Assembly: GCA_030549175.1 (NCBI GenBank) | Contig: JAUKUA010000001.1 | Span: forward strand, 7,998,001 to 8,062,000 | DNA from: Lasiosphaeris hirsuta | Lineage: Eukaryota > Ascomycota > Sordariomycetes > Sordariales > Lasiosphaeriaceae | Direction of reading: 5' to 3' | Length of the DNA: 64,000 nucleotides | In this document: positions 19,200-28,456 of the stretch, piece after piece | Position numbering within the stretch: the stretch's first letter is position 1 | Layout of the letters: each line of letters opens with the position of its first letter | Made by a program: the position numbers and the translations under genes | The notes under the pieces: model-generated | Databases searched by the model: none | Seen by the model: the letters and a program-made list of their open reading frames with translations, nothing else | What the model was told of the DNA's origin: nothing

Positions 19200-20873
19200 A
19201 TGGCAACACCCTCGTACGAGGCTAGGATAAACCTAGCCCTCAGAGCTCTTCAAAAAGACCCAAAACTTAAAGTCCGAGCTATAGCTCGGATCTACGACGT
19301 CGATAAAGATACCCTTCGACGCCGACGCGCCGGCCGGCCTGCACGACGCGATATTCCAGCCAACTCACGTAAACTGACCGATTTGGAAGAGAATACGATT
19401 GTTCAGTACATAATCGAGCTATGTACACGCGCATTCCGCCCTCGGCTTTGTTACGTGGAAGATATGGCCAACCGACTGTTACGCGAACGCGACGCGACCC
19501 CTGTCGGTAAGCTCTGGGCTCACAACTTCGTCAAACGTCAACCAGAGCTCCGGACGCGTTTATCGCGTAAATACGACTACCAGAGGGCCAAATGCGAAGA
19601 TCCGAAGATTATTAGCGAGTGGTTTACCCTTGTGCATAACATGAAGGCCAAGTACGGTATCCTTGATGAAGATACCTATAATTTCGACGAGACTGGCTTT
19701 ATGATGGGCATTATCACCCCTACTATGGTAGTTACTACCTCAGATGGCCGTGGTAGGGCCAAACAGGCCCAGCCTGGCAATCGAGAGTGGGCTACAGTCA
19801 TCCAGGGGATGAATGCTCAAGGCTGGGCCATCCCACCATTTATCATCTTGGCTGCGCAATATCACCTTGCCAACTGGTATAAAGAATGCGACCTTCCGGC
19901 CACCTGGTGTATTACAATAACTAATAATGGCTGGACTACGAATGAAAAAGCCATGGATTGGATTCGGCACTTCGATCTACACACTACGTCTCGTACAAAG
20001 GGTAAATATCGGCTTCTAATCCTTGACGGCCACGAGAGCCACCACTCCGAAGAATTCGAGACCTACTGCCAGGAACAGAACATCATTACGCTCTGTATGC
20101 CTCCACACGCCTCGCACCTACTTCAGCCACTAGATGTTGGCTGCTTTGGGCCGCTGAAGAAGGCGTATGGTCATGAGGTTGAGCAGTATATGCGGATGAG
20201 CATTACACACATCAGCAAGCTGGAGTTTCTTTGTGGGTTTAAAGAAGCGTTTTCTGCTTCAATCACAGAAAAGAATATCCAGGGAGGCTTTGCCGGAGCT
20301 GGCCTTATACCGTACGACCCAGAAAGGGTGATATCGAAGCTGGATGTACGTATTCGAACCCCAACACCCCCAGTACCAGACCTAGCCACCACACTACCTT
20401 GGGTCTCCCAAACGCCACACAACCCTCGAGAGGCCACCTCACAATCAGCACTTATTAAAACTCGAATTTCCAACCATCAGGGCAGCTCTCCAACCCCAAT
20501 GTTCACTGCTGTGGATCGACTAGCCAAAGGTACAACGGCTGTAATGCACGAGGTGGCTCTTTTACGTACTGAGGTCTCGGCACTACGCAAGGCCAATGAG
20601 GGGCTTAGTAAGCGACGGAGGGCTAAAAAAACACGTGTGCGGCTTGGAGGGTCACTTACTGTACAGGAGGCACAGGATCTACTGGATCAGAAGGCTGTGG
20701 GTGAGCAGTTAGCCCAAGAAATACGACAAAGTGGTGGTGGAGCAGGGGGGTCTCGTACGAAGATTCGGTGTTGTGGGGTGTGCGGCAAGCCTGGCCATAA
20801 TGCGCGCACTTGCAAGGAGGCTGCAGAATCGTCTGATTCATCTGTTTCTGATTCAGTTATTGTTATTTCCTAA
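19200..20873 (+). CDS. Fot1/pogo transposase
   Basis: An intact single exon of 557 residues with ATG at 19200. Residues about 1-50 form a psq/pogo-like helix-turn-helix (LKVRAIARIYDVDKDTLRRR), and residues about 60-130 a CENP-B/Tc5-like second DNA-binding domain (WAHNFVKRQPELRTRLSRK). The DDE_1 catalytic domain follows, with Asp163 (YNFDETGF), Asp276 (LLILDGHESHH) and Asp312 (LLQPLDVGCFGPLK), the DDD triad of this branch. A coiled-coil-like stretch lies near residues 440-475 (VALLRTEVSALRKANEGLSK). The C-terminus has a zinc knuckle of C-x2-C-x4-H-x4-C type (CGVCGKPGHNARTC) and a serine/acid tail. It cuts and pastes the element at TA sites in the nucleus. No lesion is seen. Confidence 0.95.
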   Translation: MATPSYEARINLALRALQKDPKLKVRAIARIYDVDKDTLRRRRAGRPARRDIPANSRKLTDLEENTIVQYIIELCTRAFRPRLCYVEDMANRLLRERDATPVGKLWAHNFVKRQPELRTRLSRKYDYQRAKCEDPKIISEWFTLVHNMKAKYGILDEDTYNFDETGFMMGIITPTMVVTTSDGRGRAKQAQPGNREWATVIQGMNAQGWAIPPFIILAAQYHLANWYKECDLPATWCITITNNGWTTNEKAMDWIRHFDLHTTSRTKGKYRLLILDGHESHHSEEFETYCQEQNIITLCMPPHASHLLQPLDVGCFGPLKKAYGHEVEQYMRMSITHISKLEFLCGFKEAFSASITEKNIQGGFAGAGLIPYDPERVISKLDVRIRTPTPPVPDLATTLPWVSQTPHNPREATSQSALIKTRISNHQGSSPTPMFTAVDRLAKGTTAVMHEVALLRTEVSALRKANEGLSKRRRAKKTRVRLGGSLTVQEAQDLLDQKAVGEQLAQEIRQSGGGAGGSRTKIRCCGVCGKPGHNARTCKEAAESSDSSVSDSVIVIS

Positions 20874-20914
20874 CGTTGTGGTTGTGTAATTGAGGATAGT
20901 TGTGGTTGGGTTGG

Positions 20915-20962
20915 GAAAAGTGGCGCACTCGCTTATATGGCGCACTCGCTTATAAAGTACGT
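20915..20962 (-). repeat. Right 48 bp terminal inverted repeat of the Fot1-type element
   Basis: This is the exact complement of the left end, followed by TA at 20963-20964. Confidence 0.95.
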
Positions 20963-20984
20963 TATATAGTATCACAATGCTACG

Positions 20985-21560
20985 CTCGTACAATACCGTC
21001 CAAACCTAGAAGATTGGCGTGATATTCGATGGTCAGATGAGTGCTATTTCTCTGTCAATCGCGAAGGCAAGATCTGTATCATTTGAAAGCCAGGCGAGTG
21101 TTATTGCCCGGATTGCATTTTTCACCAACCTCCAGATGACCAATCTGAGCAAGGTTCTCGCCGGTATCACGTCTGGGGCGCTGTTGGCTGGGTATTTAAA
21201 TCTGACCTACACTTTTATGAGGTCCCGACGAATACAAACGGTAAGTAGAGCCTACAAGTCTATCGCGACGAGATCCTGGAGAAGGTGATTGGTCCTTGAC
21301 TTGAGTATTAAAGCTCTCGTCGCTAATGACTTCGCGGCTCGTAGGTAAGGTAGACTAGATAAGAAGCGAGATCCAGAGATATAAAGTAGGTCAAGCAACT
21401 CGGTCGTTAACCGTGGCTGTCGTATCGGTATTCGGAGCTTTGTCGTGAATTCGGCTCCCAAACTCAATCGTGTTTGATGGACTTGGGCTAAATCCCGGTC
21501 ATCTCGCCCAGGCAGAACCGTACGACAAGGCCGATCCGTTAGGGAAAACATGAAAGTCAG
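20985..21560 (+). pseudogene. Dead Tc1/mariner-type transposase fragment
   Basis: Reading across frames, the stretch shows LEDWRDIRWSDECYFSVNR, GERYCPDCIFHQPPDD, YHVWGAVGWVFKSDLHFYEV and VYRDEILEKVIGP, in the order and spacing of a fungal Tc1-like DDE_3 domain (the WSDE Asp first, then the 'wga' and 'fyev.tNtNg' blocks). Stops follow soon after, and weak similarity continues to about 21560. No 5' part of the transposase and no inverted repeat was identified. The Fot1-type element may have inserted into this older copy. Many differences look like C to T or G to A changes. Confidence 0.65.
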
Positions 21561-21869
21561 ATCAGTCTCATTTGCCCGGGTTATGCATTGTGCTTACTAA
21601 AATGTGAAGCATTTATACTTGTTTTGCCCCGTTTTCTAAAGTACTTTTCTCGGAGGAAGAACCACACCTGCGTCGGTGGCCTCTTTTGGTTTTGCTCTTG
21701 TTTTTCATGGTGCGTCTGCACCAGTTCACTGATGCACCAAACTACCTCAAATTTGATGAAACGTGTGGATAAAACAGCTCGTTATATGAGATAAATTCCA
21801 TCCCGTTCGTAATCATTCTTCCCCAGCCCGTTAACCGCATTCCTTTCTCCCAGTACACACCCTACTACA
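21561..21869. other. 3' flank of the laccase gene
   Basis: AT-rich sequence without a supported gene. It includes GTTTTGCTCTTG-type T-rich stretches, consistent with a 3' untranslated region for the leftward laccase gene. Confidence 0.4.
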
Positions 21870-24247
21870 TCAAATGCCAGAATCATCAGGCAGCGGCGTC
21901 GCCGTCGCCGTATAAGAGGCGGAAACCCACGACGTCCAGCTGCTACACAACGTAGCAGCGGCCTGCACAGCCGGGCTCGCTGGCGGCCACATGGAAGCAG
22001 CGTCCGCCTGGCGTTCGAGGATCTGCAGGGCGAGGCCTCCCGAGGCGTGTTTGGCGATGTGGCAGTGCAGGAGCCACGAGCCTGGGTTGTCGGCCTTGAA
22101 AGCAATGACGATGAAGCCGTTAGCGGGCATCAGAACGACGTCGCGCCGCGGCGGGTTGAGCCAGTTCAGTCGGAAGCTTTCTCGGTCAAAGGAAGTGTTT
22201 TCGGCCTGCTGGAGGACGGCAAAGTCGTGGCCGTGCAGGTGGATCTGTTGAAAAAGAGTTGGCATCGAAGAGAGGACGTTACGGGGCCGCTTACCGGATG
22301 CGCCGCGATATCAGTTTGATCATCAGTATCCACCGTGATAGCTAGCCACACCTGTGGTAAATCAACTCAGCAGATTGTCTTTGGGTTATTTATTACACCG
22401 ACACGTGCTTACCCAGTCGGCCTGGCCGCTTCGACCCTCGGGGAAGACCTCCCATAGCGAGTCCCAGGGCTGGCTATTATCTAAATTCAAGAACATCGGA
22501 TTGCTAAAGTTAACTTGAAGAGGCGTGAACCCACGATTACCGCCTGTGACGTTTTTGAAAGCCAGGCCGGCTTGGGGGAAGGTTTCATGAAACGGCTCGC
22601 CCGAGCTTGAGCCCGTTCTCACGGCGACGTGCTGGACGAGAGTTTCCCCCGTGACCTTGTTGATCGGGTCCCCGATAATCCAGGGTAACACGGGTCGTAA
22701 GCTCGTGTATGTTTCATCTGAGCATGCCATGGAAATCTCGTTCCATTGGTTTGATTGTGGCTTGGCTGTGCTGCTGCTGCTGCTGCTGTAGCGCAGAATA
22801 CCTGTTTGCATGTAGTTTTGGGATTTCGTCCCGCTGATACCGGGGCCGCAGTTGTCAGCAACCAACGTCCTAATCCAGTAATTGTTTTGGCTGTCGAGGG
22901 GCTGCGTGGTGCCGTTGGCCCTCGGGTCCGCTTCGACGATAACATTATATCGCTGGCCAATCCCTACCAGGATGGACGTGTTCAGGTAAGGGTAGATGGG
23001 TACGAAATCGGCACTGACGATTGAGAGCAGATGGTTGTCGATGGAGAAGACGAATGTAGATCCGATCGAGGCGTTGATAAGTCGCAGCAGGTATCGCTGA
23101 GGGCGCGGACCTGTCTTCTCGTCAAAGACAAGAGTGTACGGCTCTGGTATCTCGCTCGTGTTCTTCTGGGGTGGGTTCCCGAATTGGGTCACGTCGCCGG
23201 TGCCGTTCAGCAAGATGCTACGGATGCGAGTTGCCTTTTTGCCGTCACTCGAGGAGTCGAATACGCTGCCATGTCCTGCATAGCAAGTTAGCTATTGCAA
23301 GGACCAAAGCGAAGGTGCTACCTACTCCAGTCCGTCATGAGGAGCGGGATGTCAGCCGCCTCGTCAAAGTTGCCAGAACTCGGGCCGTGAAGAGTCTATC
23401 GCCAGTGATGAGTATGGGTAACTAAACAAAGAGAGCCTGGGCTTGTCAGATACGTACGATTGGTCCAACTGCACCATCAGCATACTGCTCGCTGTAGTGG
23501 GAGTGATACCAAGACGAGCCATATTGCATCACCATCCACTCATAGGTGAAACTGTTGTTTGGGGCTATGGGGCACTGGGAAACCCCATTCACGCCGTCCA
23601 TGTGCATTGTATTGAGCTGTCGGATCCCGTGCCACTGTAGCAGTATCAGTCAGCTGATTCTTTTTTCTTCTTTTTTTTTTTTAAAAAAAAAAAGAAATGA
23701 AGATGCTCACGTGGATGCTAGTGCCGCGATCCGGATTGGTGTTACGGACATGGATCACGACCGTATCACCCCAACATGCCTGGATCCAAGGCCCAGGATA
23801 CGAGTTGTTGAAGACTGTGGCTCCCGGGAACGTGTACCCATCGGCTGTGATATTCCATTTGGTGATATTGAGAAAGTACTCGCGTGTTATACCGGTTGGA
23901 TACTTTGTTTCGTAGTCGGTATTTATATCGTATCTTTCTCCCGTCGCCTTGTTGATAAGCCAGCAGGAACGATCTTGGGGCGTCGAGCAACTTTCCCACC
24001 CCGTCATGGCGCTGTAGTCGCATCGGAAGTCTGAACCATCGCCCTTGTCGTGTCGGCGGCCTGGGGGTCTGAAGACGGGTCCAGGATCTGTCGCCACGGG
24101 AGGCACAAACACAGGCTCGAGATGCTTGGTAGGCTCCGCAAGCCGCATAGGAGATTGAGGTTGATCCGACCGCTCAAATGCCGACAGAGTCGTCTGGACT
24201 CCGAGAAGACGAGTGGCAAGCACCCAGAAACGCCCCCAGAGGTCCAT
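21870..24247 (-). CDS. Ascomycete laccase (multicopper oxidase), six exons
   Basis: Exons are 24247-23711, 23634-23458, 23395-23326, 23275-22413, 22351-22295 and 22244-21870, all with GT-AG borders and one continuous frame of 692 residues. All four copper segments are present: [17 protein letters not shown] (joined across intron 1), [25 protein letters not shown] (joined across intron 5) and [17 protein letters not shown]. These build the type 1 site and the trinuclear cluster that oxidise phenols with O2. The N-terminus ([18 protein letters not shown]) is signal-peptide-like and is followed by a long pre-domain stretch. The protein ends exactly in PDDSGI, matching the DSG(L/I/V) C-terminal plug of ascomycete laccases without the extension that is usually cleaved off. 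Polyserine (CTG/CAG run near 22768-22790) is a local expansion. The protein is probably secreted; pigment or lignin-phenol roles are possible. Confidence 0.92.
23659..23698. repeat. T/A palindromic run in laccase intron 1
   Basis: A T-rich run of a dozen T is followed by about a dozen A, forming a perfect T/A hairpin-capable stretch inside the first intron (23710-23635). Confidence 0.7.
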
Positions 24248-24928
24248 TTCGGACGGTGAGTTTGATCGTGTTGTGTTGCAGTGGGTGCAAAGTGGTATGC
24301 AAGTCTCAGGAATTGGGAATTATCACAGGACATAGGAAGAGATGAGATATCCTGTATAAACATGTTGTATAAACAAGTAGGTGCGGGGTGTTGTGATGCC
24401 GGCATCTCTACTCCTCCCAAGTCTCCTTCGTCGCCCGCATCGTGAAAGACGTGCCGTGCCTATGTAGTAGACCGGTGTAAAGTCGGGCCAACCATCCCGC
24501 TTGCCATGCGCCGTAAACCAGCCGTGCGCGTTCAGCCAACCATGCGTCCTTCATCAGCCGTCCATAAGCCGTTCAGCCAGTCACACACTCGGATACCGTT
24601 ATGAAGGGCATGTCGAAGTCGTCCGTGCAAAGTCCAATCTTGGGTAGTCTAGTATCGGAAGTGCAGCGAGCAAATGAAGTGATATTGGTGCTGTGATACC
24701 TATGTCGCAGAGATAAACAAGCTTGGCGGCTAGCTATTCGACCTTGACGCGTTACACAACATTGGGCGCTAGCAGCCAAGAATTCCAATTGGTTTGAATG
24801 TGCACTTGTCTCTTTGACGAAGGGGTCTCGACCTAACGCCAAGCCCGCTTGTACGACCCCAAGTACATCAATTCCTAGCTCTGTCGTCCTCTCGAGTATG
24901 CCATGCTAATTATCCTCATGATCATTCT
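24248..24928. other. Laccase promoter region
   Basis: This is the 5' flank of the leftward laccase gene and the 3' flank of the small 98-residue gene. It contains imperfect repeats of the AACCATCCCGC/AACCATGCGTCC and CAGCCGT kind (24489-24580). No gene is supported. Confidence 0.4.
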
Positions 24929-25307
24929 TCACGGAAACCCCGTATCCTTCCACGCCTTAAAGTTATCGCACATCTCCTGCGTCCAGAGCGGATGCTTCGG
25001 ATCTGGGTTCTTCTGAGTGAACGGCGGCATCTGCTTCGGCATCGTCTTGTTTTTCACCCGAGTATAGATGTCGTCGGCGTTGGCCTTGACGTCATCCTTC
25101 TGGCTCAGGTCGAAGCCGCCGGCATCGATCATGCACTTCACGTCGCTAGGAAGGAAGTAGTCCTTGATAGTGCTTTCCCACGTGACGGACGCTTTCACCG
25201 GCGTTTGGGCCTCCCTGGTCAATGTCAGCTTTTTCTCTTTTTCTGGCTGCGTTATATTTCAGCCAAGGTTGCCTGGGTCAGTCAGACAGGGCTTACTCTG
25301 ACAACAT
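24929..25307 (-). CDS. Small 98-residue protein next to a tyrosinase remnant
   Basis: Exon 1 is 25307-25297 (MLSE), followed by an intron with donor GTAAGC and acceptor CAG ending at 25215. Exon 2 is 25214-24929. The protein has one compact domain: VTWESTIKDYFLPSDVKCMI, a GGFDLSQKDDVKANADDIYT block, TMPKQMPPFTQ and MCDNFKAWKDTGFP at the end. I know this pattern (TW..tIk.fF...D..cM, v..NA..Iy..v....MP, W....i..fk.W...G.P) from short ascomycete proteins of unknown function. The gene points away from the tyrosinase-like remnant about 0.7 kb to the right, so the two may have shared a promoter. No signal peptide is seen. A role with phenol oxidases is inferred from context only. Confidence 0.7.
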
Positions 25308-25969
25308 GATGCTTCTGCGGAACTCTAGGTCGATCGATAATAGCCTCTTGGGTACGAAGGGGGTAAGTGGAAGGAAGATCGGCCCTTGGGAAAAGGTGGG
25401 CGGACGGATCTACTTGTGCTGGCCAGACTAAAGACCGGAACTGTAGAGGCACGCAAGGAGCGCCGAGTTGCCGGGGCCAAAATCGTGGCTGGCTAAATGC
25501 CTAAAGATTTGAGGGGCATCATGACATGCAGTGTCTTGTCTGTGTGCGCTGAATGTCTAGATTCGCCTAGGCCCCCATTAGAGCTAGCAACAAGTCATGC
25601 GGCCTGCACCGACGAGGCCGGTGAGCCGGCGTTACACCGTGTGGCTTGCTGAGCTGAGTTGCGAAACGGGTCAATACGGCACTTTATCATCCACTTTATC
25701 ATCATCGGGAGTTGTGAAGGAAGGATATCCTTCCGCTGTGGCTGTCGCAAAGTCTAGCTGAGATGAGGGGCGAGCCAATCAGCAATTGACCATCATCGGC
25801 ACACGGACAGACGGTCCGGTCCTTTCTGGCTACACAATGTATATCCAAGTACAGATTAGAGGTAAGAATTGCTTACCTACCTGCCTGTAACCCCTAGAGG
25901 AACGACAGAGGGGATAAGGACAGACTGTAATACAATGCTGGGCGAGTGACAAAACCCCTTTTTTTCCCG
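25308..25969. other. Divergent intergenic stretch
   Basis: This lies between the small gene (-) and the tyrosinase remnant (+). It may hold the relics of a shared promoter and the lost 5' part of the tyrosinase gene. A CACTTTATCATC direct repeat is visible at 25680-25703. Confidence 0.4.
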
Positions 25970-26555
25970 AGACGGAGAAACTGGCCATGCTCGAGGCGCT
26001 GCAGTCCTGGCGTTTTTCTCACTGGGACTGGGCTGCTAAGAAGCCAAATCCGAGTGATCCTAAGGCTCCGACTAACTACAACGTCCCCATCATGCTCCCC
26101 TATCAGGGCATCGAGATTAAAGTGCCGGCCTCGCTCAAAGCTAAGGCTCAAGCCCCGTCTTTCACCGGGGGCCAGGTCTGGCCAGACCTTTCTCCGCCGG
26201 AGCCTGGTGAACACCGGCAGGCGGTCACGAACCCGTTCTACCAGTTCACCATGCCAAACGGCTATGAAAAGATGGGCGATTCGAAGCTTGGGGGAATCGG
26301 GAATTATCGCCAAGGTGTGGAAGGAGAAAGGAGTTCAATATCACTACCCGGTAAGTAACCTACATTCGCACGCATCATTGCTACAACATTCAGTCGCAAT
26401 CAATCTTTCAGCTGACTGCTCTGATTCCTCCCTCAGTTGAACGACGGCAAAGGCACGACCCGACAAGCAAAGTTGGGATCGGAGCCTAACCTCGAGGAGG
26501 CGGCCAAGACAACGAGGCCGTTGTTCAGGACCTTCGAGAATCCGTATTCAAGGTC
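25970..26555 (+). pseudogene. Truncated, frameshifted tyrosinase-like gene
   Basis: From about 25970 one frame reads LEALQSWRFSHWDWAAKKPN, YNVPIMLPYQGIEIKVPASL, TNPFYQFTMPNGYEKMGD, typical of the central part of fungal tyrosinases (W+fpyWDWA, NPlyqFtmp.g..Mgd). Near 26285-26300 the frame shifts by one, and the sequence goes on as GIIAKVWKEKGVQYHYP. A normal intron (GTAAGT at about 26352, acceptor CTCAG at 26437) leads to GKGTTRQAKLGSEPNLEEAA, which fits the 'TSR.....gs' segment before the second copper site. It then breaks off near 26550, where similarity to the DUF4470 gene begins. The N-terminal first copper histidines and the C-terminal copper-B site are missing. It cannot encode an active enzyme. 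Confidence 0.7.
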
Positions 26556-26639
26556 AATAATAACAAGATAGAGGGAAGCTTGCGAACCAGCCTGTCAGAT
26601 GCCTTCTACCGAGTTGTCGTGATCCCAAAGTTTTGAGGA

Positions 26640-26760
26640 CTTTGGAACGAAAAGTGTCGCGGGCGACAGGCCCAACCATATACCACCCTCCTCTACCTTG
26701 ACCCCGTCGGTTACCTACGTCCGTTAATCCTTCCGTTAGCTCCTGTCTCATAAAATAACT
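26640..26760 (-). pseudogene. Scrap of a DUF4470-type gene 3' end
   Basis: Positions about 26690-26735 match 1640-1683, the 3' end of the broken DUF4470 gene, on the same strand. CCTTGACCCCGTC is shared, as are ACCCTCCTC and ACCT-CGTCC. Read on the minus strand it gives VTDGVKVEEG, but the neighbouring Trp/Gln codons are replaced by stops (TAA/TAG). Outside this block the similarity fades. It is a remnant of a second copy of that gene, joined to the tyrosinase remnant. Confidence 0.55.
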
Positions 26761-27160
26761 ACCAAAGGGAGAATGGAAGGAATGTATTGTAATCGGTACA
26801 CTAGGTACCGGAGTACTTAGTGTTGAATGGTAGATTGCAGAGTAGGACGCTCTGGGATTAGGGTTGTGAAAGGGGTGTTTGGCGACCCCGACTCAATTCA
26901 CATAGATACTGGAAATTGTGCTGTATTCCGTGAAGTAGAGTAACATGGGTGTAGAGGTTAAGGTTAGGAATGGTTCCCGGCCAGGCCCAAGATGTAGGCC
27001 CAGGTGGGCGCTAGGGCCATGAGGAAGCCATTCACTGTCTACCCATCCTCTTGTCTATCTACTTATCTACTTGTCAAAGCCATAGATGCTGCTCCCGCAT
27101 CAGGTTGTCAAGGAAGATTGAGACTCAAAGACGACTCTCAGAATAAGGTTCATACTGCTA
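26761..27160. other. Intergenic stretch, possible decayed 5' part of the phosphotransferase
   Basis: No kinase N-lobe is recognisable here, although the gene to the right starts in mid-domain. A short open frame from ATG 27019 shows no similarity. Confidence 0.35.
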
Positions 27161-27164
27161 TTAA

Positions 27165-28456
27165 ACAGAAGCATTCTAGACGGAATACATTATCATGCAA
27201 CATATCGAAGGCGTGCAGCTCCGTGATCGATGGGACGCCATGAGTCCTCGGGAGCATCTACTTTGCGTCAAGTTTCTTGCCCTGCTAGCAAAGGAAATGC
27301 ATTCACTGCAGTTCCCAGAGTATGGTAGCATTTACTTTGATAGTGCGTCTTTCGGCGCCCGTCATCGTATCCCTCTGCTTGACGGTTTCTTTATCGGTCC
27401 CAGCCTGGCTCCTATATATTGGGCTGAGTGCGCGCCGGGTGAAGGCCGCTGGTACAAAAGACGCCAGCCCAACCGCGGTCCTTGTTCGTTAATTACCCCG
27501 TCAACGTACGTCGTAGCAATATCATCTAACCGTTACAGGGACCACCTTTGAAGCCTTCACACAAGGTCTCCTTGATACCGGCGTATCCTACTTCCCACCG
27601 GAAACAGCGCCAAGTACTCTGGAGTATTATGGAACCGTCGAGGAAAGTTTGGAGCTCCTTGCTGCGCTTGGTAAAGTCACCGCCGAGCTTTCCAAGGACC
27701 CCCGGGTTCAAATGGTATCGGAACCGAAACTCTTCCATAACGACCTTCATATGCGAAATATCTTTGTTTCCCGCGATGACGCTACCAAGATTACAGGCGT
27801 TATTGACTGGCAGTCAACTACCCTTGATCCCGTCCTTCTCTACGCTCACATGACGCCCGACCTCTGTATAAGCCCCCGTTTTACCGAAGATCTGCTCAAG
27901 GAGGAGGGGGAAGAGGAGAGAAATGGCAATGACGTGTACGAAACAGCGGCAACAGCTGATGTCGACCGATGCCGCAAGACATGGGAATTGTCACTCCATG
28001 TCCACGCACGAAAGCTCCATGACGCTCGCGCCCTCGACGAAGCACTTCTTCGGCCGTATAGGCAGTGTTTTTCTACTTGGCAGTACGGAGCGACAGCCAC
28101 CCGGGATGTTCTGAAGGAGCTCTCCGCTCGATGGGATGAGCTCGCGCTGCCAGGACAACCCCCTTACCAGCCCACCAACGAGGAGCTTGTCCGTGACGCG
28201 AAGCGGTCAGAGGACTGACTTCCAGGCCATCCTGATGCTGGAGAAGTGGCACTAGCACGCGCTAGATGTTGGTCCTGACGGTTGGGTCCCGACTGAGAGA
28301 TGGGATGACGTTTTGGAGTTGCACGAGGAGTTCTACAACAATTGGATGGACGCTGCTAGAACGGCCGGCGACGAAGGGATGACGGAAGAGAAGGCGACGA
28401 AAATGTGGCCTTTTGATCCGCCCGTCAGCTTGGGGCAGATTGGCCGTGCTGGGTAG
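27165..28456 (+). pseudogene. APH/AIM9-like phosphotransferase, 5'-truncated and frameshifted
   Basis: The readable part starts within the domain at EYIIMQHIEGVQLRDRWDAM (ATG at 27195). Exon A ends at 27477, and a GT-AG intron leads to 27539. Exon B carries the catalytic loop LFHNDLHMRNIFVS and the metal-binding ITGVIDWQSTTLDPVLLYA, characteristic of the fungal APH/AIM9-like kinase family. The frame stops at 28216-28218 because of a 4 bp tandem duplication (GACTGACT, 28213-28220). Past it, family sequence resumes (DFQAILMLEKWH), is cut again by TAG at 28253-28255, and ends ..EEKATKMWPFDPP.. at 28456. The ATP-binding N-lobe is absent upstream. Relatives are mitochondrial or of unknown role. 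The GTCCTT donor is weak. The lack of an N-lobe plus two lesions makes a pseudogene likely. Confidence 0.7.

Larger units (their letters stand above)
19101..20962 (+). mobile_element. Full-length Fot1/pogo-type DNA transposon
   Basis: Perfect 48 bp inverted repeats (19101-19148 and 20915-20962) bound an 1862 bp element. TA lies on each side (19099-19100 and 20963-20964), the target duplication of the Tc1/mariner superfamily. Each end starts ACGTACTTTATAAGCG and contains two direct 17 bp copies of the TATAAGCGAGTGCGCCA type, probably transposase binding sites. Inside is one unbroken transposase gene of 557 codons. Identical ends and an open gene point to a recent insertion. The right end abuts a dead Tc1/mariner transposase. 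Confidence 0.95.
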
